Source: CAVUPF01 sp963777915 (GTDB lineage: Bacteria; Actinomycetota; Thermoleophilia; Solirubrobacterales; 70-9). From it: DNA of 64,000 nt. Below are positions 40,182 to 48,250 of the stretch, piece by piece. The notes under the pieces are model-generated. The model was not told where the DNA came from. It saw only the letters and a program-made list of their open reading frames with translations, and made no database searches. The stretch spans positions 744,001 through 808,000 of the forward strand of contig CAVZSH010000003.1 of the NCBI GenBank assembly GCA_963777915.1, given 5' to 3'. Each line of letters begins with the position of its first letter. Position 1 is the stretch's first letter. The translations under genes and the position numbers were made by a program.

Positions 40182-40973
40182 ATGTGCATATTGCGGCAAG
40201 CGTTCTGGGGGGTGGTCGCACTCGCAACCTGCGCGATCCTGGCGACAGGGATCGTTCAGGCAGGAGTCTTCGGCGGCGCCAATGTCCGCGCGTCGTTCGA
40301 GGGCAGGCTGACGCCGCACGCCCTGCCGCGCGCCGGCTCGGTTCCGGTCGCGCTGCGAATGGAAGGAGCCCTGATAAGCACCAACGGCCGGGAACCTCCG
40401 CGGCTGCTGCGCATGGCAATCGCGATCAATCGCCATGGAGCGGTGTCAACGATCGGGCTTCCGGTCTGCCGAGTTGGCTCGATCGAGGCCACCACCACCA
40501 GGCAGGCGCTGGCCGCCTGCCGCGAAGCCCTGATCGGGAGCGGACGCTTTACCGCCCACATCGCGATCCCGACCCAGGCGCCGTTCCCGGCCCACGGGAG
40601 GATGCTCGCCTTCAACTCGGTGCTGCACGGCCGGCGCGTGATCCTGGCGCACATCTACGGCACCGATCCCGTGCCGACCTCACGCGTGCTGGTGATGACC
40701 TACCAACGTAGGAGCCCCGGAACCTTCGGAACGACCCTTTCCATGCAGATGCCGAATCTGGCAGTCAACTGGGGCTATGCGACCAGCTTCAGGCTGACCC
40801 TGCACCGCCTCTACACCTACCGGGGCAGGCCGCGGAGCTTCATCAGCGCCAGCTGTCCCGCCCCGAAGGGGCTCAGCGTCGCGCTCTTCACGGCCGCAAA
40901 AGGAACCTACTACCTGGCGGAAGGCCGCCAAATCTCCCGCGTCCTCGAGGGGACTTGCACGGTGAGGGGTTGA
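40182..40973 (+). CDS. Exported paralog 2
   Basis: 263 residues. Signal peptide (1-27), then the family pattern: GRLTPHALPR, PPRLLRMAIAINRHGAV, IGLPVCRVGSI, A...C..ALIGSG, TQAPFP, LAFNS, GTFGTTLS.QMPNL, HRLYTYRGRPRSFISASC and C-terminal TCTVRG. The only copy on the plus strand, divergent from paralog 1 across the TetR remnant. It lacks the FNGPP element intact (FNSVLHG). Function unknown. Confidence 0.8.
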   Translation: MCILRQAFWGVVALATCAILATGIVQAGVFGGANVRASFEGRLTPHALPRAGSVPVALRMEGALISTNGREPPRLLRMAIAINRHGAVSTIGLPVCRVGSIEATTTRQALAACREALIGSGRFTAHIAIPTQAPFPAHGRMLAFNSVLHGRRVILAHIYGTDPVPTSRVLVMTYQRRSPGTFGTTLSMQMPNLAVNWGYATSFRLTLHRLYTYRGRPRSFISASCPAPKGLSVALFTAAKGTYYLAEGRQISRVLEGTCTVRG

Positions 40974-41034
40974 ACCCACCCACTCCCATCGACTCACCCT
41001 CCAGCCGACCCACGAGCCCACGCACGCAGCCCGG

Positions 41035-41190
41035 TCAGTCCGCGGTCTGCGGATCGCCGGGGGCGATCATCTCTTCGATCGCCGCGAGAAAAGCGGCGGC
41101 GCCGTCTACATACTTGACGGCTTCCCCGGCATCTGGCTGCGCCGCCTCGGCTTGGCGGAGCTGTGCGGGGAGGTGGCGGCGGGCTGAGGC
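41035..41190 (-). pseudogene. C-terminal remnant of a HEPN toxin gene
   Basis: On the minus strand an open frame of 51 codons, bounded by stops at 41191-41193 and 41035-41037, encodes ARRHLPAQLRQAEAAQPDAG, EAVKYVDGAAAFLAAIEEMI and a short tail. The second part closely resembles the C-terminus of the HEPN protein at 21415-21789 (EGFVEGAAKFLAAVERML). No start and no N-terminal HEPN helices exist upstream. It is a truncated gene next to an intact HepT/MntA pair. Confidence 0.5.
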
Positions 41191-41288
41191 TCAGGCCCTC
41201 ATCTTGCCTCTGGTCTCAGGGATTCCGGGCGGCTACACCAGGTGCTGTCCATGCATGCCATTCGGCACCAGCCTGCTGTGTGAGAGCT

Positions 41289-41726
41289 TCAGTCCTTGGG
41301 GCCCGGGTCGCTGGGAGCGGCAAGCTGCTGCTGGGCGAAGGCAGCGAACCGGCGCAGTTCGTCGAGGCGATCGAGAGCGTCCCACACCGCCTCGTCGTCG
41401 ACTTCGAGGTATGCGTGGACGAGGACGTTTCGCATCCCGGCCGCGTCGGCGAGCCGCTCCGCGAGCTGGGGGTCGAGACCCGCTTTTCGCAGGTTCTCGA
41501 AGACGCCGCGGTATTCGGAGGGAGTCTCCAGCCCCAGCTCGGCGATCAGGTGGGCGCCGATGTCGATGCAGATTTGGATCGCCAGCTGGATCGCGTGATC
41601 GGCGGCGAGCCGGCTGCGAAACTCGGCTGTATAGGCATCGTGGCCGGCGGCGCGGATCCCTTCCAGCTCCCCCAGGAGCGGAGTGAGGCGATCGAGCCGA
41701 GCGGCAATGCTCTCAGCGTCGACCAT
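41289..41726 (-). CDS. hepT: HepT-type HEPN toxin
   Basis: 145 residues. Helical HEPN fold with GMRNVLVHAYLEVD (residues about 97-110), i.e. the R-x4-H-x-Y RNase motif of HepT, intact. It overlaps the MNT gene upstream by 14 bases. HepT cleaves mRNA and is controlled by polyadenylylation of its Tyr by the MntA partner in characterised systems. The gene order here is MNT first, HepT second. Confidence 0.85.
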   Translation of the reverse strand: MVDAESIAARLDRLTPLLGELEGIRAAGHDAYTAEFRSRLAADHAIQLAIQICIDIGAHLIAELGLETPSEYRGVFENLRKAGLDPQLAERLADAAGMRNVLVHAYLEVDDEAVWDALDRLDELRRFAAFAQQQLAAPSDPGPKD

Positions 41727-42183
41727 AGCGGTCCTCTTCTATGCGATGGCGCAAGCCGCGCGCCAGCTCGGCCCTCAGCGGCGCGGTATCGAGGTAGTCG
41801 AGCACGGCGCGGGCCTCGAGCCGAACACGAGCCTTGGGATCGCGTTCCACCAGCCGGCGGGCGTCGCGGATGGCGCGGTGGCGCATCAGTGGCGTCGCGC
41901 CGTTGAGCAGGACCACGTCGACCTCATCAGTGCCGAGCGCCCGGGCGGCGGCATCGGTGAGCTCGAAGCGCAGCTTGAACAGCGCCTTGGGGTCGAGGCC
42001 CGGCTCGTGCCAGACGCCGACGTCGATGTCGGAGAGCGGACCGGCGCTGCCCCTTGCCTGGGAGCCGATCAGCATCGCCGCGACCACGCCCTCGCGATCA
42101 AGCGCGCCTGCGAGGCGATCGAGCGCCGCGCGGTCAAGCCGCGGGACGCGGGCTCTCTGATCGATGACGGTCACACTCGACAT
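41713..42183 (-). CDS. mntA: MntA-type nucleotidyltransferase antitoxin
   Basis: 156 residues. The motif AAMLIGSQARGSAGPLSDID supplies the Gly-Ser and Asp-x-Asp, and VDVVLLNG the third acid. Expected to AMPylate HepT and so neutralise it. ATG 42183 (GTG 42174 is alternative). Two-gene operon on the minus strand. Confidence 0.85.
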   Translation of the reverse strand: MSSVTVIDQRARVPRLDRAALDRLAGALDREGVVAAMLIGSQARGSAGPLSDIDVGVWHEPGLDPKALFKLRFELTDAAARALGTDEVDVVLLNGATPLMRHRAIRDARRLVERDPKARVRLEARAVLDYLDTAPLRAELARGLRHRIEEDRYGRR

Positions 42184-42242
42184 CGTCGCCGATCGGGCGG
42201 ACCGCGTCCAGAAGGGGGGCCCGACCGTTCCCGGCGCTTCCC

Positions 42243-42806
42243 CTACCTCCTCGGCGCCAACCGCCCCTCCAGCCCCCGCGCCAGCGCGTAGACGCAGCCC
42301 TCATACCCGTACTGCCCGATCGCCGCCGGCAGGGTCGCCTCATAGACGTCGGCGCCGAGCTGGCCCGAGGTGAAGCTGGCATCGGTCGGAGAGTGGTTTT
42401 CATAGCTGTCGATGCGATCGACCATCTTGGTCTGCTCGGAGGAGAGCTTTCGCTTGGCGGCGGCGTAGAACTCTTCCTTTACCTGGACCGGGCTCTTGCC
42501 CCCACAGGCCCTCTCCCCCGCCTTGATCGCCGCCGCCGAGCGCTTTGCTTCGGGGCTGGGCTTGGGCGCCGGGAAGGTCGCATAGATCGCCCTGAGGGTC
42601 GGCGAGGAGCCCTTCGGGGCCCTGGCTTCGGCGGCGTGGCGAACGGCTGCGTCCTTTTTGGCGGCGGCCAGCGCTTCGGCGCTGGGGGCGGTCGAGGTCG
42701 AGGACGTGGAAGAGGAGCTCGAGCCACAGCCGGCGAGGGCGATCGCCAGGGCGAGGGCAAAGGCCGCGGCGAGGATTCGGGGGCGCAACTGGGCGGCTGG
42801 GGTCAT
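42243..42806 (-). CDS. Lipoprotein, unknown
   Basis: 187 residues with a lipobox LAGC at residues 24-27 and a Ser/Thr-rich linker after it. The rest is helical (AAKRKLSSEQTKMVDRID) with two cysteines (ERACGG and YEGCVY). ATG 42806 overlaps the stop of the upstream lipoprotein gene (TGATG). No family known to me. Confidence 0.75.
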   Translation of the reverse strand: MTPAAQLRPRILAAAFALALAIALAGCGSSSSSTSSTSTAPSAEALAAAKKDAAVRHAAEARAPKGSSPTLRAIYATFPAPKPSPEAKRSAAAIKAGERACGGKSPVQVKEEFYAAAKRKLSSEQTKMVDRIDSYENHSPTDASFTSGQLGADVYEATLPAAIGQYGYEGCVYALARGLEGRLAPRR

Positions 42807-43438
42807 CAGGGGTTGAGGGGGCTCCCCGGCGCCAGGCTGATCGCCTTCCAGGCACCGGCTTCGCGCTTTAAGACAAAGTAGCTGGGCTTGCCTCCCCTGG
42901 GGGTGAAGATCACGAAGGCGGTTGAGCCTTTGACCCGCACCGAGGTCAGCTTGCCCGCCGCCGCCTTCTTGGCTTCGGGGACGCCGCGGCTCGCGATCAG
43001 CGTCTTCAGGAAGGTGGGGCAGCTGCTGAGCTGCGGTTTGGCTTTGGAGAAAGCCTGCATCTCTTTGCGGTTGGAGGCCGAGAGGCCGTCGCAGACCTTG
43101 GCGTAATCGGAGGCGGCGATCGCCTTAAAGAAGGAGAAGGCGGCGGTGGCGAGGGCGGCCTTCTGGGCGGAGGTCGCGGCGGAGCCGTAGCCCTTGATGC
43201 TGTTTGCGGGGCTCTGGTAGGAGGGCGAGGTGGTGGAGCCTCCCGAGGGGCTCTGGGTGCTCTGGGGGGTGGTGGCCGACTGGCTGGGGCTCGAGGCCGT
43301 GGTGGTGGTTGTGGCGCCCGGGGTGGAGGCCTGGGGGCTCGCCGTGGTGGTCGAGGAGCCCGAGCTGCAAGCGGCGAGGGCGAGCGCCAGGGCTGCGCTT
43401 AAGAGCGCGGCGCTCAGAGCTTTTGGCAGTCCGGGCAC
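42806..43438 (-). CDS. Lipoprotein, unknown, coupled to the next one
   Basis: 210 residues. Lipobox LAAC at about 21-24, then a long Thr/Ser/Pro/Gln-rich linker to residue 80, then a domain AAFSFFKAIAASDYAKVCDGLSAS...ARKEMQ...VRVKGSTAFVIF...YFVLKREAGAWKAISLA that reads like an NTF2-like/SnoaL-like fold (DUF4878-type). Probably anchored on the outer face of the membrane. The stop overlaps the next start. Confidence 0.75.
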   Translation of the reverse strand: MPGLPKALSAALLSAALALALAACSSGSSTTTASPQASTPGATTTTTASSPSQSATTPQSTQSPSGGSTTSPSYQSPANSIKGYGSAATSAQKAALATAAFSFFKAIAASDYAKVCDGLSASNRKEMQAFSKAKPQLSSCPTFLKTLIASRGVPEAKKAAAGKLTSVRVKGSTAFVIFTPRGGKPSYFVLKREAGAWKAISLAPGSPLNP

Positions 43439-43473
43439 GGCGGGGATTCTCGCCCTCGATCCTTAGGGGAAGC

Positions 43474-43953
43474 TCAAGTGAACTTCCCCGTATTGCCCTT
43501 GCAGTAGTGGAATTCGAAGCCGAGCACCGTGTCGTTGGAGAGTTCGACCTTCTTATCCAGCTTGATCTTCATCTTCTCGGCGGCGTTCTTGTTGCCGGCC
43601 TTCAGTTTCTTGGCGACGCCTTCGAGCAGGCCCACCTCGGCCTTGACTTCGCCGAGCCACTTGGTGAGGGTGGCCTGGTCGGCTTCTGGCTGGGGCACCG
43701 CTTTGAGCAGGGCGACGGTCGCGTTCAGCGCCTGGGCGGCCTTCTTGATCTGCTTGGCGGGCCGCTTCAGCTTGCCCTTCTTGACTTCGGTTTCGACCCC
43801 CTTCAGGGTCTTTTCGGTGGTCTGGGTGTTCTTCTGGCAGATCGGTTCGACTTCGGCCTTGTAGGTTTCGCGGGTCACTTCGGAGGCGTAGGCGAGCGAG
43901 GCGAGCGCCAGGAAGGCCGTGGCGGTGATCATCAGGGCGATCGTCTTCTTCAT
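43474..43953 (-). CDS. Small exported helical protein
   Basis: 159 residues from ATG 43953. Signal peptide (1-23), then Lys-rich helices (ETYKAEVEPICQKNTQTTEKTLKGVETEVKKGKLKRP) with one cysteine in each half (QKN, YCKG). No domain recognised. Same strand as the lipoprotein pair; a 36-base gap to it. Confidence 0.65.
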   Translation of the reverse strand: MKKTIALMITATAFLALASLAYASEVTRETYKAEVEPICQKNTQTTEKTLKGVETEVKKGKLKRPAKQIKKAAQALNATVALLKAVPQPEADQATLTKWLGEVKAEVGLLEGVAKKLKAGNKNAAEKMKIKLDKKVELSNDTVLGFEFHYCKGNTGKFT

Positions 43954-44108
43954 GGTTCTTGACCTGCCTTGGGTTTGACTGTTTGACATAGGGATTGCCT
44001 CAAAGCTCCGCGTACCTGGAAGGCGGTGGACCGAGTGATCGACCTTGCGATCCCGCCCGCGGGATGCCGTGTGTAGCACACAGGTGAGGTAAGTAGGGTG
44101 CGCCGGGC

Positions 44109-44456
44109 ATGGATTGGCCACCGCAAGTTGGAGAAATGCTGCCGCGAGCTGCGGAGTGCTGGTATGAGCAGGTGAAGTTGCTGGGTTGGGTTCTCGGCAC
44201 GGAGGGCCACGGCGCCGAGTGGAGGCGGGTGATGCTGGTCGACGCCGAGGACGCGGAGAAGGTCTGGGAGGCGATTTCGATCGGCGTCGCCGACGCGAAA
44301 GTGACGGGCTTGCGCGAGCTTGGCCGCTTCGGGCTGAACTGCGAGGTAGACGTGCAACTGGCGATCGGGGAGCGCAGCGCTACAGCCAGGACGATTTGGC
44401 ACTACGCGACGCCCGCCTCGACGCCGCGGCTTGTGAGCGCCTTCCCGAAGCTCTAG
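44109..44456 (+). CDS. DUF6883-like protein, possible toxin-type partner
   Basis: 115 residues. The central part GHGAEWRRVMLVDAEDAEKVWEAISIGV and GRFGLNCEVDVQLAIG, followed by ARTIWHYATPASTPRLVSAFP, fits my memory of the DUF6883 pattern, often seen next to polymorphic-toxin or immunity genes. Followed within nine bases by a DUF4926-like gene, a partnership seen in many genomes. Biochemical role unknown. Confidence 0.55.
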   Translation: MDWPPQVGEMLPRAAECWYEQVKLLGWVLGTEGHGAEWRRVMLVDAEDAEKVWEAISIGVADAKVTGLRELGRFGLNCEVDVQLAIGERSATARTIWHYATPASTPRLVSAFPKL

Positions 44457-44465
44457 CATTTGAGT

Positions 44466-44684
44466 ATGGCTACGGTGCGCGAGATCGTTGAACTTGACAT
44501 CGTCGAGCTGCGCGAGGACTTTGAGACCGCGCCCGCCGGTGCAACTGGCGGAGTGCTCGACATCTTCGACGGTGACGAGGCGATGGTGGAGTTCACCAGC
44601 CTGCCGGCGGAGCTGGGCCTCGACCGGATACTCGTCGTGCCGCTCGACAAGCTGCGCATCGTCGATCCGGCTCCTCACGGCTGA
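44466..44684 (+). CDS. DUF4926-like small protein
   Basis: 72 residues from ATG 44466. The pattern LREDFETAPAGATGGVLDIFDGDEAMVEF...ILVVPLDKLRIV is that of a small beta-barrel (SH3-like) DUF4926 protein. It directly follows the DUF6883-like gene, so the two are probably one functional pair, with this one acting as regulator or immunity protein. A TTG start at 44460 is possible. Confidence 0.6.
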   Translation: MATVREIVELDIVELREDFETAPAGATGGVLDIFDGDEAMVEFTSLPAELGLDRILVVPLDKLRIVDPAPHG

Positions 44685-44707
44685 GAAGCCTGCAAGCGCT
44701 GCGGGGT

Positions 44708-45481
44708 TCAGCTGCTGCACGGTTTGACGATGTTGCCCGAGATCGAGGTGCCTTCGGCGAAATCGAAGACGCCGTGGGCGGCGAGGTGCCCGTCGGGGCA
44801 GGAGGCGTAGAGCAGGCTCTGCTTCTTGCCCTTGTAGGACCAGCTTTTGTGGAGGGTGGCCGAGAAGGAGGTCAGCGAGCCCTGCCCGGCGACGATCGTC
44901 GGGATTTCGACCAGGGTCGAGGTGCCGTAGATCCCGTGCGCCTTGCCGATCACCGCTTGGGTGACGAAGGTGGTGGCGGCGGGGACGTGGGCGTAGACCT
45001 GCATGACGAGGACCGGCTTGCCGCCCTGGGGGGGGCCGTTGAAGATCAGAAGCGGCCCGCCGGCGGTGAAGGGGGCCTCTTCGGGGAGCTGGATTTCGGC
45101 GGTCACGGTGCCTTTGCCGACCAGCTCCTTGGAGCAGGCTTTGAGTGCTGCGGCGGTGGTCGTCGCCTTCAGCTTCGAGGGGCTGCAGGTGGCGAGGCCC
45201 TTGGTGTTGATCATCCCGTGCTTGTCGAATTCGAGGTCGAGGGTCTTTAGGGCGGGGACGTGGGAGCCGTCCGATGTCTTCACCGAGCCGGAGATCTTCA
45301 GGGTGATCGGGGTCGGCTTGGTCTTTGAGAGCTTGGCCGGGGTGATGCCGCCTTCGATCGAGATGATGATCTTGCCGGCCTGGACTTCGGCGGCGAGGGC
45401 GGCGGCGGTTGCGCTCAGGGCGAAGAGGGCTGTGAGGGCGATGATCGCCTTCGCCCTGCGGCTGCGTGACTTGATCCTCAT
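44708..45481 (-). CDS. Exported paralog 3
   Basis: 257 residues, ATG 45481 with GGAGAGAAG Shine-Dalgarno. Signal peptide (about 10-30). Family pattern: GGITPAKLSK, VPALKTLDLEFDKHGMI, KGLATCSPSKL, A...CSKELVGKG, LPEEAPF, LIFNGPPQGGKP, GIYGTSTLVEIPTIVAGQGS, SYKGKKQSLLYASCPDG and C-terminal KPCSS. Eight bases separate it from paralog 4, so the two are one operon and probably a tandem duplication. Confidence 0.8.
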   Translation of the reverse strand: MRIKSRSRRAKAIIALTALFALSATAAALAAEVQAGKIIISIEGGITPAKLSKTKPTPITLKISGSVKTSDGSHVPALKTLDLEFDKHGMINTKGLATCSPSKLKATTTAAALKACSKELVGKGTVTAEIQLPEEAPFTAGGPLLIFNGPPQGGKPVLVMQVYAHVPAATTFVTQAVIGKAHGIYGTSTLVEIPTIVAGQGSLTSFSATLHKSWSYKGKKQSLLYASCPDGHLAAHGVFDFAEGTSISGNIVKPCSS

Positions 45482-45489
45482 CTTCTCTC

Positions 45490-46284
45490 CTACCCCTTTG
45501 CCTTGCACTGCTTGTTGAGTTCGTTTTCCATCGTGATCCCGCCTTCGAATTCATAGGTCGCCTTGGCGAGTTCGAAGTTGACTTCCCTGATCCCCTTGGG
45601 GGCCGGGCAGTCGGCCGAAGCGTAGCTCTCGGAGTGCCCGTGGGAGCTGAACTTTCTGCCCAGGGTCATGTAGAAGCTCGAGATCTCCCCGTAGCCGGAG
45701 GCGATCGGCGGCAGGGTCGCGTCCAAGGCGGTGCCGTAGGTGCCGTGGGTCTTCTTGACTTCGAAGACGATCACGTAGGTGAGCGAGAGCGGTTTTTGGC
45801 TGGAGACCTGGGCGAAGATCGCCGGGTGGCCCTTATAGGTGCCGTTGAAGGCCTCCATGCCGCCGATCGAGAGGAAGGGTTCCTGGCTCGGGAAGGCGAT
45901 CCGCGAGGTGACGTTGCCGTGGCCGATCAGCGAGGACCCGCAGATGCGCTTGGCGGTGGCGCCGGTGCCGGTCGAGATCTTGGCAAGGGGGCAGGTGGGA
46001 AGGCCCTTGGCGGAGAGGCGGCCGTGGCTGTTGATGTCGAGCTTGATCCGCGCCAGGCGGGGGGGGACCGATTTGTCGGTGGTTTTGATCGAGCCGTTCA
46101 TCCCGACCGTGACCGGGGCGGGGTCGGTGCGGGGCAGCGTCGAGGGGCGGATTTCGCCGCCGAAGGAGACCTGCAGGACGCCCTTCTGGGAGAGGCCGGC
46201 CTGGGCGGCGGCGGCGAGGATGAGCGCCGCGAGGACGGCGACGCCGGCCAGCAGCGCAGTCTTCTTGGTCTTCCCCTGCCCCAT
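45490..46284 (-). CDS. Exported paralog 4
   Basis: 264 residues. Signal peptide (about 8-30), then GGEIRPSTLPR, VPPRLARIKLDINSHGRL, KGLPTCPLAKI, A..ICGSSLIGHG, FPSQEPF, EAFNGTYKGHP, GTYGTALDATLPPIASGYGE, GRKFSSHGHSESYASADCPAPKG and C-terminal QCKAKG. Same pattern and cysteines as its paralogs; identity to paralog 3 looks moderate, so the duplication is old. Confidence 0.8.
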   Translation of the reverse strand: MGQGKTKKTALLAGVAVLAALILAAAAQAGLSQKGVLQVSFGGEIRPSTLPRTDPAPVTVGMNGSIKTTDKSVPPRLARIKLDINSHGRLSAKGLPTCPLAKISTGTGATAKRICGSSLIGHGNVTSRIAFPSQEPFLSIGGMEAFNGTYKGHPAIFAQVSSQKPLSLTYVIVFEVKKTHGTYGTALDATLPPIASGYGEISSFYMTLGRKFSSHGHSESYASADCPAPKGIREVNFELAKATYEFEGGITMENELNKQCKAKG

Positions 46285-46293
46285 GCCTGAAAC

Positions 46294-46464
46294 CTAGCGC
46301 ACCAACGGGTAGACGCAGTAGTAGGCGGCGGGACTCTGGGTTGCGTCGAGTAGAGCTCCATCGGGGTTGGCGCGCCCTCGGCGGAGTAGGCAGAGCCAGC
46401 GATCGCCGCGATCGTCGCCGCTGAAGGCCGACCGATCCTCCGCCTCTTGTCTTTTGTCGTTCAT
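46294..46464 (-). CDS. Possible short gene upstream of the paralog operon
   Basis: 56 codons from ATG 46464 with a GAGGAT Shine-Dalgarno, on the same strand and 9 bases before paralog 4. No domain; the protein has a C-terminal YYCVYPLVR. It may be a leader or chance. Between 46465 and 46722 there is nothing else. Confidence 0.3.
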   Translation of the reverse strand: MNDKRQEAEDRSAFSGDDRGDRWLCLLRRGRANPDGALLDATQSPAAYYCVYPLVR

Positions 46465-46722
46465 ATCCTCGCTTCCCCTTTCGGACACCGCTGCTAGTAG
46501 AAACCTCTGGCTGCGTCAAAGTCTCGCTTTCGCTCGCTTGGGGGCTCAGCGCCTTGCCGTGGTTAGCGATGGCTGAGAGCTTTAACCGATCGCAGTGCGC
46601 GGAGGACATGGTGAGGTCACCGGTTGCGCCAGCTACTCCCCGAGGGCGCGGTCTGGACGACGCCCGAGCTCAACTGCGCGGCATTGCGACGGCAATGGTT
46701 TGGAGACATGGACTGCAAGCAG

Positions 46723-47055
46723 TCAGGCAGCTACCCGCTCAAGCGCAAAGGGGCTGCCCTCGGAGTCCCGGCAGATCGCCCAGCGCTCGCCGGGGTGGAC
46801 GACCGAGCCGCCGTGCTCGCGGACGCGCTGCAGGGCGGCGGGCAGGTCGGAGACCGTGAAGTAAGGAAGCGAGGCGGTGTCACCGGGACCGGGGCCGCGC
46901 TCGTGGAGGCCGAAGCGGAGGCCGTCGCTCTCAAACTCCCAGCCGGAGCCGGCATCGGTGGGCCTCGGCGACAGCTCCGCCCCAAGGACCGCGTTCCAGA
47001 AGGTAAGGGCGCGGTCGGGGTCATCGGCGGGGAACTCGATCAGGGGCATGGACAT
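46723..47055 (-). CDS. VOC family protein
   Basis: 110 residues: MPLIEFPADDPDRALTFWNAVLGAEL is the first VOC half, and FTVSDLPAALQRVREHGGSVVHPGERW with DSEGSPFALER the second, carrying the metal-site Glu. A short VOC protein (the family is 110-150). Function unknown. Confidence 0.75.
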   Translation of the reverse strand: MSMPLIEFPADDPDRALTFWNAVLGAELSPRPTDAGSGWEFESDGLRFGLHERGPGPGDTASLPYFTVSDLPAALQRVREHGGSVVHPGERWAICRDSEGSPFALERVAA

Positions 47056-47137
47056 GGGGGGAGTATGGGTGATGCAGTGCGCTGACGCGACGATGGAGCT
47101 TGCCCCCTCGATCAGACAGGCGAGTAGCCTCTGTTCC

Positions 47138-47368
47138 GTGCGAGGCGAGGTGAGTTTGCGGGTGCTGGCGGCCGGCGTCCTCGGCTTGGTGCTGCTGGCG
47201 CTCGGCGTCGTCTACCTGAGCGTCGAGTGCCAATCGCTGCCAGGGTTCATGGGGCCGACCCAGGGCGACACCGCTCCGCGGAGCGGGCTCGGCATCGCCT
47301 GCGTGGCGCTGGGGCTGGCGGCAGTGGCGGTCGGCCTCCTCGCGGCGCGGCGGAGGCCGCCGGCGTAA
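47138..47368 (+). CDS. Small two-helix membrane protein
   Basis: 76 residues from GTG 47138 (GTG 47150 possible). Hydrophobic segments at LRVLAAGVLGLVLLALGVVYL and GIACVALGLAAVAVGLLA with a short Gly/Pro/Thr-rich loop containing one Cys. No family recognised. Confidence 0.5.
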   Translation: MRGEVSLRVLAAGVLGLVLLALGVVYLSVECQSLPGFMGPTQGDTAPRSGLGIACVALGLAAVAVGLLAARRRPPA

Positions 47369-47378
47369 GCGCGGGCAC

Positions 47379-48197
47379 TCAGGCGCCGAGGAAGGAGCCG
47401 ATCAGGCGGGCCGCGCGTTGTGGCTCCTGAGCGAAGAAGGCGTGCCCGCAGCCGTCGAAGAGCTCGACCCGGCTGTCGGGCCAAGTATCCGCGAGCGCAG
47501 CGGCGTTGGCGACCGGGATCACGACGTCGGCGCTGCCATGGGCGATTAGGGTCGGCTGGCTGCCGTCGCTCTTGGGGCGGGGCTGCTCGGCGGTGTGCCA
47601 AGCGATCATCACCGCCTCCTGGGCCGCCAGCACCTCGAGCGAGAGAGCCGCCCGGGCTGCCGCGACGATGTCGCCGAAGCTACGGTCGACCTCCGGCGCC
47701 AGCTCGGGCGGGAAGAGCACCGAAATCAGCCGCGAAGCCTGGACCCGCGGCGGGCTAGCGTGATCGGTGAGCCGGGACCAGGCCTCTGGCTCAAGAAGAG
47801 TCGCGCCGGGTCCACCGGGATCGGTCGCGAGGAGCGCCATCGCCTCGACGCGGTGCGGCGAGCGCACCGCGAGGCGCTGGGCGATGAAACCACCCATCGA
47901 CCAGCCGACCAATGGGACGGATTCGAGGTCCAGGGCGTCGAGCAGGGCCTCGAGGTCGGCCGCCATGGCGTCAATCGTCAGCTCGCCCTCTCCCGGCTTG
48001 GAGCCCCCGACACCGCGGTTGTCGGGGCAGATCACCTCGAAGGAGCGTGCCAGACCCATCAGGAAGCCCGGGTCCCAGTCCGAACTCGTCGCCGCGTAAC
48101 CGTTGACGAGCAAGAGCTTCGGCCCGCGCCCGACCGAGCGCCAGGCAAACCGCCGCCCGTCGATCTCGATCGCTGAAGTCGGTTCGGATCCCTGCAC
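47379..48197 (-). CDS. Alpha/beta hydrolase
   Basis: 272 residues, single domain. PKLLLVNGYAATSSDWD is the oxyanion region, LVGWSMGGFIAQRLA holds the nucleophile Ser (about residue 97), Asp is in HGSADVVI and His in GCGHAFF at the end. The family covers esterases, lactonases and haloperoxidases; the substrate is not clear. Confidence 0.85.
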   Translation of the reverse strand: MQGSEPTSAIEIDGRRFAWRSVGRGPKLLLVNGYAATSSDWDPGFLMGLARSFEVICPDNRGVGGSKPGEGELTIDAMAADLEALLDALDLESVPLVGWSMGGFIAQRLAVRSPHRVEAMALLATDPGGPGATLLEPEAWSRLTDHASPPRVQASRLISVLFPPELAPEVDRSFGDIVAAARAALSLEVLAAQEAVMIAWHTAEQPRPKSDGSQPTLIAHGSADVVIPVANAAALADTWPDSRVELFDGCGHAFFAQEPQRAARLIGSFLGA

Positions 48198-48250
48198 TGA
48201 GGCGAACCTACAGACCTCTCCCCCGGTTCGGCCTCACCGGCCTTCTGCCG

